Assembly (NCBI GenBank): GCA_016860845.1
Contig: BOKF01000003.1
Location: 186,001 to 250,000, forward strand
DNA length: 64,000 nucleotides
Direction: 5' to 3'
Origin: Chloroflexota bacterium
GTDB taxonomy: Bacteria; Chloroflexota; Anaerolineae; 4572-78; J111
Shown here in pieces: positions 1 to 7,960 of the stretch (position 1 is its first letter; each line of letters starts with the position of its first letter). The notes below the pieces were generated by a model. It had not been told where the DNA came from, ran no database searches, and saw only the letters and a program-made list of their open reading frames with translations. The position numbers and the translations under genes were made by a program.

Positions 1-1
1 G

Positions 2-400
2 ATGCTCAAGGATTTCTTCCTACCGGACTTTGGCTGGCGCTTGCAGGCCCCGGCTAAAGTCGCTATCTTAGCCAGGCAGTCGGCTCGAAAGGCGACCCTA
101 CCGGCTTTAATGGTCGGCGGTTTTCTGATCGGCCTGTGTACGGTGCCGTGTAGCGGCGCGGTCTATCTGGCAGTGCTCAGTTTGCTGGCCTTGCAACCTA
201 CCGCCTTGCTCGGCTACAGCTATCTGGTGTTGTACAATGTGGTGTTCATCCTGCCGCTGGTGGTGATCTTATTCGCCGCCTCGACCCGACCCACCCTGAA
301 CCGATTGGCTCACTGGAATCTGCATCATAAAGAGTGGGTCCGGCTGGCGTTGGGCGGCGGCGTGGTGGCGATGGGGTTGTTGATCCTGGCCACCGTCTGA
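2..400 (+). CDS. CcdA/DsbD-like thiol-disulfide membrane transporter, C-terminal part
   Basis: The frame is open at the window edge, so the ATG at 2 is probably internal and the gene starts upstream. About 132 residues are visible with three or four hydrophobic segments. The motif GLCTVPCSG near residue 44 resembles the second cysteine-bearing membrane segment of CcdA/DsbD-type proteins, which pass electrons from cytoplasmic thioredoxin to exported thiols. That would fit the c-type cytochrome and copper proteins downstream. CcdA is usually about 220-250 residues, so roughly half is present. The family call rests on the Cys-Pro-Cys-like motif and hydrophobicity only. Confidence 0.6.
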   Translation: MLKDFFLPDFGWRLQAPAKVAILARQSARKATLPALMVGGFLIGLCTVPCSGAVYLAVLSLLALQPTALLGYSYLVLYNVVFILPLVVILFAASTRPTLNRLAHWNLHHKEWVRLALGGGVVAMGLLILATV

Positions 401-496
401 ACACGTCTCGGCTATCCCCTACGGGATGCGAAGCGCTATAGCTTATTACCAATTCACAAATACAAAACTACAGACTACTCGACTTGGATCTTGATC

Positions 497-1801
497 ATGA
501 ACAACCATCAACTTCTCACTCGTCCCCACCGACTGCTCCTGGCTCGCTTCTTTTCGCGAGGTCTTATCGCCGCCGTGGTGGTCACTTTCATCGTCGGCGC
601 GGCGCTGACCCGGTTGGAGCGAGATAATTACCTACGCCACGCCACCAACGCTGCCCACGAGCGGGTGGCGCGCCTCGCCACCCACATCGGCCACCAACTC
701 GAGAACCCCACCGCCACGGCCCATCAGGATGGAGCTCCCCCGGAAGAGCTAACGCCGGTTCAACAGTTGGTTATCCAGGAGACCAAAAACAGTGGCTTGC
801 TCCGACTGGACGTGGTCAACAGCGCCGGTGTCATCATTGGGTCAAGCGACCCGGCCGCCCTGCGCCAGAAATCGGACGTGCCAGAGGTGACCGAAGCGCG
901 CGCCTCAGATCAAATCATTAGCCGCGTAGAGGGGTCAGGCCGGACCTCCTTTCTGCGCTTCGCTGCTCCGCTTCATTTGGGGGGTGAAACCAATATCGTC
1001 CTGGTGGACGAGCCGTTGAACGAGCTAGAGGCCCTGACCCGCGACAGCCGCAACACGGTCACCCTGAGCCTAACCATTGGTTTCGCCTTGACCTTTGCCG
1101 TACTAGGGTTTGTCGTGCGCCGGGCCGGGCTGGAGCTTGAGCGCCATCAAGATGAAGAAGAACGGGTCAAGGACCTCCTGGGGCGCTACGTCTCGCATCA
1201 AGTGGCGCAGCAGATTTTGGCACATGGAGGATTGGCCGTCTGTGCTGAGCGGCGCGAGATCACGGTTCTCTTTGCCGATATTCGGGGCTTTACCACTTTT
1301 TCGGAAAAGTTGCCGCCTGAACGGGTGGTCGCGCTGCTCAATGACTATCTGGCCGCCATGACCGATGCGGTTTTCAAATACGATGGCACCGTGGACAAAT
1401 TCCTGGGCGATGGCTTGATGGCGATTTTTGGAGCGCCACTCAGTCACAAGGATGAGGTCTGCCGGGCGGTGGCTTGCGCCCAGGAGATGCAGACGGTTTT
1501 CGATCAGCTACGCCAGAAGTGGCGGTCTGAAGGTTTGCCTGATCTCGGCCTCGGCATTGGCCTCAATACCGGCGAGGCCGTTGTGGGCAGTATCGGCTCA
1601 GTCCGGCGGCTTGACTACACGGCCATCGGTGATGTGGTCAATACCGCCCAGCGTTTGCAAAGTATCGCTGCCGGCGGGCAGATTCTTCTCAGTGCGGCGA
1701 CCCGTGCCTGTCTAAACGGGGTGGCAGTTGAATCGCTTGGACCTAAGCAAGTCAAGGGCAAGCGTGAAGCGATTGAGGTCTTCAGTTTGGCCGCGGGATA
1801 G
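497..1801 (+). CDS. Membrane-bound class III adenylate cyclase
   Basis: A 434-residue protein that should make cAMP from ATP. The N-terminus has one transmembrane helix (about 20-40), an extracytoplasmic sensor region, a second helix (about 185-207), a short linker, then a class III cyclase domain from about 250. Metal-binding aspartates are visible as FADIRGF (D261) and FLGDG (D305). The ATP-selecting lysine K301 is in VDKFLGDG, and YTAIGD has Thr in the second specificity position, typical of class IIIb enzymes. I chose ATG 497 over the in-frame TTG at 491. It stands alone on its strand. A cAMP signal could feed a CRP-type activator, but none is encoded in this window. Confidence 0.9.
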   Translation: MNNHQLLTRPHRLLLARFFSRGLIAAVVVTFIVGAALTRLERDNYLRHATNAAHERVARLATHIGHQLENPTATAHQDGAPPEELTPVQQLVIQETKNSGLLRLDVVNSAGVIIGSSDPAALRQKSDVPEVTEARASDQIISRVEGSGRTSFLRFAAPLHLGGETNIVLVDEPLNELEALTRDSRNTVTLSLTIGFALTFAVLGFVVRRAGLELERHQDEEERVKDLLGRYVSHQVAQQILAHGGLAVCAERREITVLFADIRGFTTFSEKLPPERVVALLNDYLAAMTDAVFKYDGTVDKFLGDGLMAIFGAPLSHKDEVCRAVACAQEMQTVFDQLRQKWRSEGLPDLGLGIGLNTGEAVVGSIGSVRRLDYTAIGDVVNTAQRLQSIAAGGQILLSAATRACLNGVAVESLGPKQVKGKREAIEVFSLAAG

Positions 1802-1850
1802 CCCAGCCCACCGTATTTGTAACCCCCTGGGCTGCGTATTAGTCGTCACG

Positions 1851-2711
1851 CTATCCTACTGTGTTTATGCGCGAACTCACTGGGCCAACGAGTTGCTCGA
1901 CGTGGTGAGCGCGCCTCAGCCAGTCGCCGCGCCAGGTGATGAACTGAGCCAAGCGCCTTAACCGCACTTCGTCATCGGTCAAGCGGTAAAAAGTCATATC
2001 ACAGGCACATCGGCTTTGAACCAGGCCCAGTCGCTCTAAATTCGCTAACGCGCTTGTAACATCATCCTGACCGTGTCCGACCTGTTCGGCCCAGCCGGCA
2101 GCCTGCATCGCCATCCGCGGGTAGCTCCATAAGTGGAGCAGCAGGTCGCGTTCGAGCGGGGCATTAAGCAGATTGGCCGCCAGCGCAGCGACGTCAGGGG
2201 GTAGGTCGCGCAGCAAATCTTCGGCCGGCGTTTCCTGCAATTGCAGGAGGCGTAATCCCTCGTCTAATTGCGCCTGGCGCGGCGGCCCCGAAAAACAAGC
2301 CACCAGAGTCAACGCGCCCTGACGCAGAAAGTAGATAATCGGGCCATTGGGCAGGCCGATATGGTGCAAACCACTCGGTTGAGGTGTACCCTGGAAGGAG
2401 GCGAGCATCGGCTCCAGCACGCTTTCGTCCAGCCGGAAGTCTCCTTGATGGTAAATGGGCAGACCCCTCTCATCGTAGATCGTCAGCGACAGCAATTCCG
2501 AGGGGCGGCGCAGGCGTAGAATGACGAGGATGGCTGTCAGAAGAAGCAGAGCATACCACGAGTGGCCCAGGTAGGTGACAAATCCAGCCAGGGTAAGAGG
2601 GTGCGTTTCCAGATACCAGAATAGCGAATCAAGCAGCCACCCGGCCAGGGCCAGAATGGCAATCGCCATCCAGGTATTCATCTGGCTGAGAGAGTTTGTA
2701 ATGAGCTTCAT
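1851..2711 (-). CDS. Membrane protein with C-terminal winged-helix domain, unknown function
   Basis: A 286-residue protein with two N-terminal transmembrane helices (about 13-30 and 40-63). A soluble alpha/beta segment follows (about 70-150; its SLTIYDERGLPIY start recalls roadblock/longin-like folds, weakly). The C-terminal region (about 160-260) looks like a winged-helix DNA-binding or protein-binding module (DDVTSALANLERLGLVQSR). It may be a membrane-tethered regulator, but no family is recognised. It is convergent with the cyclase gene and divergent from the small secreted protein at 2844. A likely promoter lies at 2743-2771. Confidence 0.65.
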   Translation of the reverse strand: MKLITNSLSQMNTWMAIAILALAGWLLDSLFWYLETHPLTLAGFVTYLGHSWYALLLLTAILVILRLRRPSELLSLTIYDERGLPIYHQGDFRLDESVLEPMLASFQGTPQPSGLHHIGLPNGPIIYFLRQGALTLVACFSGPPRQAQLDEGLRLLQLQETPAEDLLRDLPPDVAALAANLLNAPLERDLLLHLWSYPRMAMQAAGWAEQVGHGQDDVTSALANLERLGLVQSRCACDMTFYRLTDDEVRLRRLAQFITWRGDWLRRAHHVEQLVGPVSSRINTVG

Positions 2712-2742
2712 CCGCGATCTCCAACATTTGGCTCACTTAGCC

Positions 2743-2771
2743 CTTATAATTGCGCACCTAGCAGTTTTCAA
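2743..2771 (-). promoter_or_regulatory. Sigma70-type promoter for the 2711 gene
   Basis: On the minus strand a TTGAAA -35 (2766-2771) is separated by exactly 17 bp from a TATAAG -10 (2743-2748), about 30 bp before the start codon. The divergent gene at 2844 could use an overlapping promoter (TATAAT at 2772-2777). Confidence 0.5.
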
Positions 2772-2843
2772 TATAATAAATCTTACATTTCGTCAGACGC
2801 AAAATCCACTTAACTTTACGAGGATAAGTGAGGAGGCAAATTA

Positions 2844-3101
2844 ATGAAAAGATTATTTACCCGGTTGATGTTAGTGATGCTGCTGTCTCTGGGCATAGCT
2901 CCCGCTACTTCAGCTGAGCACGGTACGCCGCCCGTGAAGGGGTGTCCTAAACCTTTCGGCGAGCCAATCCACGCCCATCCTCACGATCTGCATCACGAGG
3001 GGCATATTGGCACAGACGCAGATCAAAACGGGGATGGGTACATCTGTGTCAAACACATTTCGGACGATAAACATCTCCATATTGATAACAACGTGCCGTA
3101 A
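2844..3101 (+). CDS. Small secreted His-rich protein with excalibur-like DxNxDGxxC motif
   Basis: An 85-residue protein with a clear signal peptide (cleavage after about residue 23, ATSA-EHG). The mature part is rich in histidine (HAHPHDLHHEGHIG) and carries D-Q-N-G-D-G-Y-I-C, which matches the calcium-binding DxDxDGxxC pattern of excalibur-type domains. Two cysteines probably form a disulfide. A Shine-Dalgarno sequence (GAGGAG) precedes the ATG. It probably binds divalent metal outside the membrane. The exact role is unknown. Confidence 0.7.
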   Translation: MKRLFTRLMLVMLLSLGIAPATSAEHGTPPVKGCPKPFGEPIHAHPHDLHHEGHIGTDADQNGDGYICVKHISDDKHLHIDNNVP

Positions 3102-3139
3102 TAAACGCGAGGCCCGTTTTTTCATTCGCACTGTTTCCC

Positions 3140-3403
3140 TCAAGAGGGGCGATTGCGACTAGACAACGTCTCCAACTTCTTTTCAGGCAGGGTAGATGAC
3201 GTATCCGGTGGCGTTTCCCCGCCGTGGGCGTGCCCGCCTAGCCCCATCATGGCCAGGTGAAGCAAGGGGCAGAGCAAGACCAGCCCTACCAGCACCACAC
3301 TGTTGACCGGGACGCCAAAAAGGAAGATGGCGCCCAGAGCGGCGATGGGGATCAGGCAACACAGTAACATAAGCCACAAATGATGATTTCCGGTGTGTTT
3401 CAT
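3140..3403 (-). CDS. DUF2933-like small membrane protein
   Basis: An 87-residue protein starting at ATG 3403, chosen because GGAGGT lies 8 bp upstream; an in-frame extension to 3421 lacks this. It begins MKHTGNHH, has two hydrophobic segments (about 9-30 and 34-55), and ends in a His-containing hydrophilic tail (GLGGHAHGG). Small proteins of this shape are often found near copper-resistance genes. It is driven by one of the seven shared box-array promoters (3465-3530), which supports a metal-related role. Function unknown. Confidence 0.65.
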   Translation of the reverse strand: MKHTGNHHLWLMLLCCLIPIAALGAIFLFGVPVNSVVLVGLVLLCPLLHLAMMGLGGHAHGGETPPDTSSTLPEKKLETLSSRNRPS

Positions 3404-3464
3404 GGATGTAGACCTCCGCAAAAGGTATAGTATTTAAGGGACCTGTAGACCAGGGTTTAAGTTC

Positions 3465-3530
3465 AATATACCCTGGCTGGTCAGCCCTCACCAGCGCCAA
3501 CTGGCTTGGTCAGAGACAGGCCAAATGGCC
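3465..3530 (-). promoter_or_regulatory. Shared two-box promoter array (copy F)
   Basis: Read on the minus strand: GGCCATTTGGCC (3519-3530), then 22 bp, then CGCT (3493-3496, inside GCCAGTTGGCGCTG), then 22 bp, then a TATATT -10 (3465-3470). This is the same 66-bp geometry as copies A, B, C and G elsewhere in the window. It sits about 60 bp before the DUF2933-like gene. Confidence 0.75.
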
Positions 3531-3743
3531 TGTTTTGAGGGACAGAGCACCCAAATGAAGAAACAGGTTCTCGGTAAGATGACGTCTGACACTGACACAA
3601 TTAAAATAAGCAACTTAAGATGACGATATAAAGAGTTAAGACCCTCGCAAACTGGCAAGCTAAATCTTCCCACTGGCAGAACCAATCGGTACTCAAAAGC
3701 AGCCCTCCAAACGCACTATTGTAATTTCTCCCACCAATCTGGA

Positions 3744-3772
3744 TTGACCCAAGTATTTGAATAGTTTAATCC
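3744..3772 (+). promoter_or_regulatory. Possible promoter for the flavoprotein gene
   Basis: TTGACC (3744-3749), a 17-bp spacer and TAATCC (3767-3772), about 50 bp before the start codon at 3825. Only the -35 is strong. Confidence 0.35.
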
Positions 3773-3824
3773 CAAGCGGCGAGGTTGCTGCACATGGAAA
3801 AATAGGGGAATGAAGGAGGTGGCC

Positions 3825-5837
3825 ATGGCTGAAGCACATTTTCAGGCCTTTGTGCCGGACTTTGACTATTATCGCCGCCTGGTGGCCTGCCAATTCGCCT
3901 GCCCGGTTGGTACCGACGCTCGCGGCTACGTTAACGCCATTGCCCGAGGAGAGTACGAGCGGGCCTACCTCATCGCCCGCGAGGTCAACCCCTTCGCCTC
4001 GACTTGCGGCTGGGTATGCGGCGCGCCCTGCGAGGCCGCTTGCCGTCGGGGGAAGATTGATGCGCCCATCGCCATTCGCGCCCTCAAACGCTTTGTCAAC
4101 GACCGCTATGGAGTCTATATAGGTCAGGACCGCTCCCCACTGCCCCTGCCCTGGCGGGATCAGCCGCCGAGCGTCCAGACCTATCCGGGTCCTGGCCCCG
4201 CTTTCGATCTGGGCAACTCCACCTTTCCTCACAGCTTGAACCAATTGCGTGGCGCAGCCTATCGTGGCGAGCGCACCGGCAAACGGGTGGCGGTGGTTGG
4301 CTCTGGCCCGGCCGGTCTGACCTGCGCCCACGACCTGGCCTTGTTAGGGCACGAGGTGGTCATCTTCGAGGCGGCCTCGCTACCGGGGGGCATGCTCCGG
4401 CTGGGCGTGCCGGAGTATCGTCTCCCCCGAGATTTGATTGACCTGGAAATCGCCAGCGTCCTGGCCCTGGGGCCGGAACTGCGCCTCAATCAGGCCCTGG
4501 GGCGGGATTTCAGCCTGGCCGACCTGCGCCGCGACGCTTCGGAACCCCCTACGGTCGCAGGGCAGGGGTTTGACGCCGTCTTCCTGGCCATCGGCACTTA
4601 CCGCAGCCGCAAGCTCAACGTTGAAGGAGAAGAGTTAGATGGGGTGCTGCGCGCCGTGGATTTCCTACTCAATGTCAACCTGGGCGGGTACAACCTGGAC
4701 CTGGGCCGCAAGGTGCTGGTGATCGGCGGGGGCAATGTAGCTATGGACGTGGCCCGCACGGCCTTGCGGGTGGGCCAGCCAATGGCCGAGTCAGGCGGCG
4801 ACATCGCCCTGGCCCTGGACGTGGCCCGGGCGGCGGTTCGCCTGGGCGCCACCGAGGAGGTTCATTGCCTGGTCGTCGAAGATCGGCACGAGATGCTCGC
4901 CGACCCCTTGGAGGTGGCCGAGGCGGAGGATGAAGGGGTTATCATCCACAACCACCTTGCCCCTCGACGCATCGTCGGGCAGGCTGGCGGGGCCGGGGCC
5001 GTGGAGACGCTGGACGTAGCCCGTGCCTTCGATGAGCAAGGCCGCTTCAACCCGCAACTTATCCCCAACACAGAGAAAGCATGGGAGTGCGATAGTGTCA
5101 TCGTCGCCATCGGGCAAATGGGGGAATTGGCCTGGGTCAAGCCGGAAGACGGCCTGGAAGTCACCCGGGGCGGTACGCTCAAGGTAGACCGGGAAACACT
5201 GATGACGACCGCTGAGGGGGTCTTCGCCGGAGGGGACATTGCCTTTGGCCCGCGCCTGATCATCAATGCCGTGGCCGACGGCCAGCGAGCGGCCCGCAAC
5301 ATCCATCGTTGGCTGCAACAGGTCGAGCCGCGAACGGTGCGCCAGGGCTGGATGACTCCTATCCCACTCCATGAATACCCAACCCACGGCCCCGCTGCTG
5401 GCTATCTCCGGCTACCTCGCCAGTTACCGCCGACGCTCCCGGTCGAGCGGCGGATCGGGGTGGCCCAGGTGGAGTTAGGGTATCCAGAGGAGGAGGCCCG
5501 GCGGCAGGGCGAGCGCTGCCTGGTGTGCAGCCTCAACCCGGTCTTCAACGGCGACTTGTGTATCATGTGCAACGGCTGTGTGGATGTTTGCCCTACCGAC
5601 TGCCTCAAGCTGGTCCCATTGAGCCAGGTCGCCGGGGATGAGACGCTGGCCAGTGTGGTGGAAGCCCGCTTGGGGTTTTCGCTGGCCGCCTTCTGGCAAG
5701 AAGAGGTCTCGACGGCCACAGCGATGCTCTTCGACCCGACGCCCTGCATCCGTTGTTCTCTATGCGCCCAACGCTGCCCTACCGGGGCCATTACGATGGA
5801 GGCGTTTCGCTTCGCCGAGAAAGTGGTTTTTGAATAG
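3825..5837 (+). CDS. GltD-like FAD/NAD(P) iron-sulfur oxidoreductase with C-terminal 2x[4Fe-4S]
   Basis: A 670-residue cytoplasmic flavoprotein. ATG 3825 was chosen because AAGGAGGT (3813-3820) sits just before it. The N-terminal domain has the cysteine sets of the GltD/DPYD FeS region (C22, C26 and CGWVCGAPCEAAC near 60-75). An FAD GxGxxG motif (VVGSGPAG, about 155) and an NAD(P) motif (VIGGGNVAMD, about 300) follow. The C-terminus adds two ferredoxin-type clusters (CIMCNGCVDVCP about 580, CIRCSLCAQRCP about 641). No large glutamate synthase subunit is nearby, so it is more likely an NAD(P)H-ferredoxin/quinone-type electron entry protein for the adjacent bc complex (inference). Confidence 0.8.
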   Translation: MAEAHFQAFVPDFDYYRRLVACQFACPVGTDARGYVNAIARGEYERAYLIAREVNPFASTCGWVCGAPCEAACRRGKIDAPIAIRALKRFVNDRYGVYIGQDRSPLPLPWRDQPPSVQTYPGPGPAFDLGNSTFPHSLNQLRGAAYRGERTGKRVAVVGSGPAGLTCAHDLALLGHEVVIFEAASLPGGMLRLGVPEYRLPRDLIDLEIASVLALGPELRLNQALGRDFSLADLRRDASEPPTVAGQGFDAVFLAIGTYRSRKLNVEGEELDGVLRAVDFLLNVNLGGYNLDLGRKVLVIGGGNVAMDVARTALRVGQPMAESGGDIALALDVARAAVRLGATEEVHCLVVEDRHEMLADPLEVAEAEDEGVIIHNHLAPRRIVGQAGGAGAVETLDVARAFDEQGRFNPQLIPNTEKAWECDSVIVAIGQMGELAWVKPEDGLEVTRGGTLKVDRETLMTTAEGVFAGGDIAFGPRLIINAVADGQRAARNIHRWLQQVEPRTVRQGWMTPIPLHEYPTHGPAAGYLRLPRQLPPTLPVERRIGVAQVELGYPEEEARRQGERCLVCSLNPVFNGDLCIMCNGCVDVCPTDCLKLVPLSQVAGDETLASVVEARLGFSLAAFWQEEVSTATAMLFDPTPCIRCSLCAQRCPTGAITMEAFRFAEKVVFE

Positions 5838-6257
5838 CTTACTACCATAATGTCAAGTCCTTTAAACAGAAAGGTCAAATAGACATGGAGATATAGCTCG
5901 CAAAAGTCGATATTTTTGGAGAAGGCAGAGGCGTTGATAAACTCTTGCCAGTTCAACAACCAGGGACCCCCTCGGCCGGAGGGGCACGACCCCACCACTG
6001 TCCAAAGACAAGGGAACCTGTTCAGCCTATCCTGGTATTCGAGCGTGCCTGAAGCAGGGGCTCACCTTTCATTACTCAGGAGGTCAGGCTCACCGGTTAC
6101 GGCGTGAGGCCAAGCTAAAAGACGAGGGTCTGGCTAGCCTCAAGGAGGAATACGGTCGTCACGCAGTCCGGTCGGGGCAATACCCCGGGTCGGGATGTCC
6201 GTTGGTTCAGTTATGCGGGCAGAGCTTGAACCCGCCACGCCTTGCTCAATTGAACTT
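5838..6257. other. Gene-poor stretch with several small hairpins, downstream of IS110 transposase
   Basis: No convincing gene. Several inverted repeats are visible: CCCCTC/GAGGGG around 5968-5985, GGGGCAATACCCC near 6177, and GGTTCA/TGAACC near 6203-6235. It lies on the 3' side of the IS110 transposase and may contain the element's other end or older insertion debris. No translated frame gives a recognised family. Confidence 0.3.
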
Positions 6258-7589
6258 TTACATCGTTACACCTCGTTTGAGGAGCAATTGGTCAGCCCGT
6301 TGGTCGCGTAAGGTGGCCCACAGGATGCCGAGGGCTCGGCGAGCGGTAGCGACCCGGGCGACCTGGTCTGGTTTGCTCAATTTGAGCCGGCCATAGTAGG
6401 CAGCCAGACTGGGCTGGTGCAGAATGAGAGTTTCGGAAGCGTTCATCAAAGCCCGGCGCAGATAAACATCGCCGGTTTTGAGGACCCGATGACCGTGCCC
6501 CTGTCGTTGGCGGACGCCAGAGTCATTGCGTCCACTCACCAGCCCGCTGCGACGAAAGACTTGTTTGGCGTGGTGATAGTGGTCAGGATCGCCGATAGCC
6601 GCGGCTAAACTGATCACCTGGCTCTCGCTGAGACCCTTAAGCTTGGTCCACAGGCAATAAGGGGTTTGCTCCAGCAAGTTCGCCAAGCGGCTATCCAACT
6701 CGGCCAGCCGGGCTTCGACCGCTTCCAGTAATTGCAGGTCGTGCTGGAGGAGTTCCGTGCGAATAGTGACTAATTCCGGGTCTGGCCAGAGCACTTGCTG
6801 GGCATAGGCAATCAGTTTGGCCGCCGTTTTGGGACCCAAGGGGTAACCCTGCTGGTGAAAAGCGGCCACTAGCTCAGGTTCGGTCAGGTGGGCCAGACGA
6901 CGCGGATCGGGACAGACGCGAATGAGGTGTTGTAAGGTCTGGCACTGCCAGAAATCGCTCACAAAGAGCGGCTCGTAGCGTTGGCGGGCTTTGTGACCGA
7001 CAATGACCAGGCCCGGAAAGATGCGATCCAGATGACCAATGATTTGGTTCTTGAGCATGGTCCGAATTTTGACCTTACTCAGGCGGACCCGGTCCAGTTG
7101 CTGCAAGTGCAGATAGACCCCGCTGAGAGGCCGATAGGGGCTACCTTCCCCGCGCCGCAGCAGGTCGCCAATCGCAGCCGCATCAATCGGATCGGTTTTT
7201 TCGCGCCGCATCATCTGCTGCTCCCGGTTTTGTTTGACCGCATAGCTGTTAATCAGCGTGACCGGCTGCGGTCGTTGCAGCAAGTGGCGGGCCAAGTTTT
7301 CAAAGTAGTGGCTGGTCGGTTCCATACCCACCAAGATCAGTTGGGCCTGAGTGGCGCTAACAGCCTGGTCGATAGCCTGGCACAACTGCTCAAAACCGCT
7401 GTGCAAAATATCGATTTCAAAGGTGGGTCGGACCATCTCGCCCAAACCATTGTGGATCATCACCACATGAAAGTATTTACTGATGTCCAGGGAAACGCAT
7501 AACAGTTGCTCTAAGTTCAGACCACGCATTGTATCGGCAAACGCTTGACCGCGTGACCCACGTAAGTGCGTTTGAGATAATTTACTCAT
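6258..7589 (-). CDS. IS110-family DEDD transposase
   Basis: A full-length 443-residue transposase. The N-terminal RuvC-like domain shows the acidic residues: D in SLDISK (about 34), E in VGMEPTSHYFENLARHL (about 109), and KTDPIDAAAIGDLLRRG (about 152-168). The C-terminal Transposase_20 domain (about 300-400) contains RSGLVSGRNDSGVRQ, the region that holds the active-site serine in this family. No frameshift is seen, so the element may be active. In IS110 relatives a structured RNA from the untranslated end guides the recombinase to target and donor DNA. Confidence 0.9.
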   Translation of the reverse strand: MSKLSQTHLRGSRGQAFADTMRGLNLEQLLCVSLDISKYFHVVMIHNGLGEMVRPTFEIDILHSGFEQLCQAIDQAVSATQAQLILVGMEPTSHYFENLARHLLQRPQPVTLINSYAVKQNREQQMMRREKTDPIDAAAIGDLLRRGEGSPYRPLSGVYLHLQQLDRVRLSKVKIRTMLKNQIIGHLDRIFPGLVIVGHKARQRYEPLFVSDFWQCQTLQHLIRVCPDPRRLAHLTEPELVAAFHQQGYPLGPKTAAKLIAYAQQVLWPDPELVTIRTELLQHDLQLLEAVEARLAELDSRLANLLEQTPYCLWTKLKGLSESQVISLAAAIGDPDHYHHAKQVFRRSGLVSGRNDSGVRQRQGHGHRVLKTGDVYLRRALMNASETLILHQPSLAAYYGRLKLSKPDQVARVATARRALGILWATLRDQRADQLLLKRGVTM

Positions 7590-7709
7590 GGGTGGTACCT
7601 CCGTTGTTAATTCGTTTAGGATAATCCCCTGAGTTGAAGCCAGAGCGGGTCAGCGTCGCTAGGCGTTTCCCTTGACTTAAGGGCTTTCGGCCTCGTCCTG
7701 TGAGGGATT
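7590..7709 (-). ncRNA. Candidate IS110 bridge RNA / transposase leader
   Basis: About 120 nt lie between the predicted transcription start (near 7709) and the transposase ATG. It contains a CCCTT/AAGGG hairpin (near 7670) and further GC-rich segments. In IS110-group elements the bridge RNA comes from this upstream leader. This is assigned by position and family knowledge only; no covariation or expression evidence is available. Confidence 0.35.
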
Positions 7710-7715
7710 GGAGGT

Positions 7716-7743
7716 ACTTTATCTGTATAGCGGGTGGTGTCAA
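7716..7743 (-). promoter_or_regulatory. Promoter for IS110 leader and transposase
   Basis: Minus-strand TTGACA (7738-7743), a 16-bp spacer and TAAAGT (7716-7721), directly upstream of the leader. Confidence 0.5.
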
Positions 7744-7807
7744 CCACCCTCGAAATTTATTATACCAGGAGGAATAGCGCTTTAGATAGTTTCTTGTTCC
7801 GAAACTC

Positions 7808-7945
7808 GTATTGCGTATTGCGTGCCTTTGCCCCGCCTCAGGCTTCGTCGTGAGGACTTCGTCTGAGCTCAGTCGAAGACCTCAGCCGAACGGCCAGGGT
7901 TCCGTTTACTACTTTACGCAACACGCACGCGAAGCGCACAACACG
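7808..7945. repeat. Dispersed hairpin element with heptad-repeat arms (GTATTGC / GCAACAC type)
   Basis: The left arm has tandem ATTGCGT units (CGTATTGCGTATTGCGTGCC) and the right arm has complementary ACGCAACACGCACGC units. The centre contains GGCCAGGGTTCCGTT. The same centre and similar arms recur at 35886-35967, so this is a dispersed family. It fills most of the gap between the IS and the cytochrome b gene. Confidence 0.6.
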
Positions 7946-7960
7946 TGAGGAGGTGTGTCA

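Larger units (their letters stand above)
6240..7770 (-). mobile_element. IS110-family insertion sequence (ends approximate)
   Basis: Defined by the DEDD transposase at 6258-7589 and its untranslated leader. IS110 elements have no or very poor terminal inverted repeats, so the boundaries given are estimates. The element separates the flavoprotein gene from the cytochrome b operon. Confidence 0.7.

Noticed and set aside
4791..5387. Long minus-strand frames inside the flavoprotein gene
   Set aside because: They are shadow frames in GC-rich coding DNA with no family motif, RBS or sensible composition.
5900..6240. Decayed protein gene
   Set aside because: A plus-strand frame gives a coherent-looking stretch of charged residues, but no family, start or stop context supports it.
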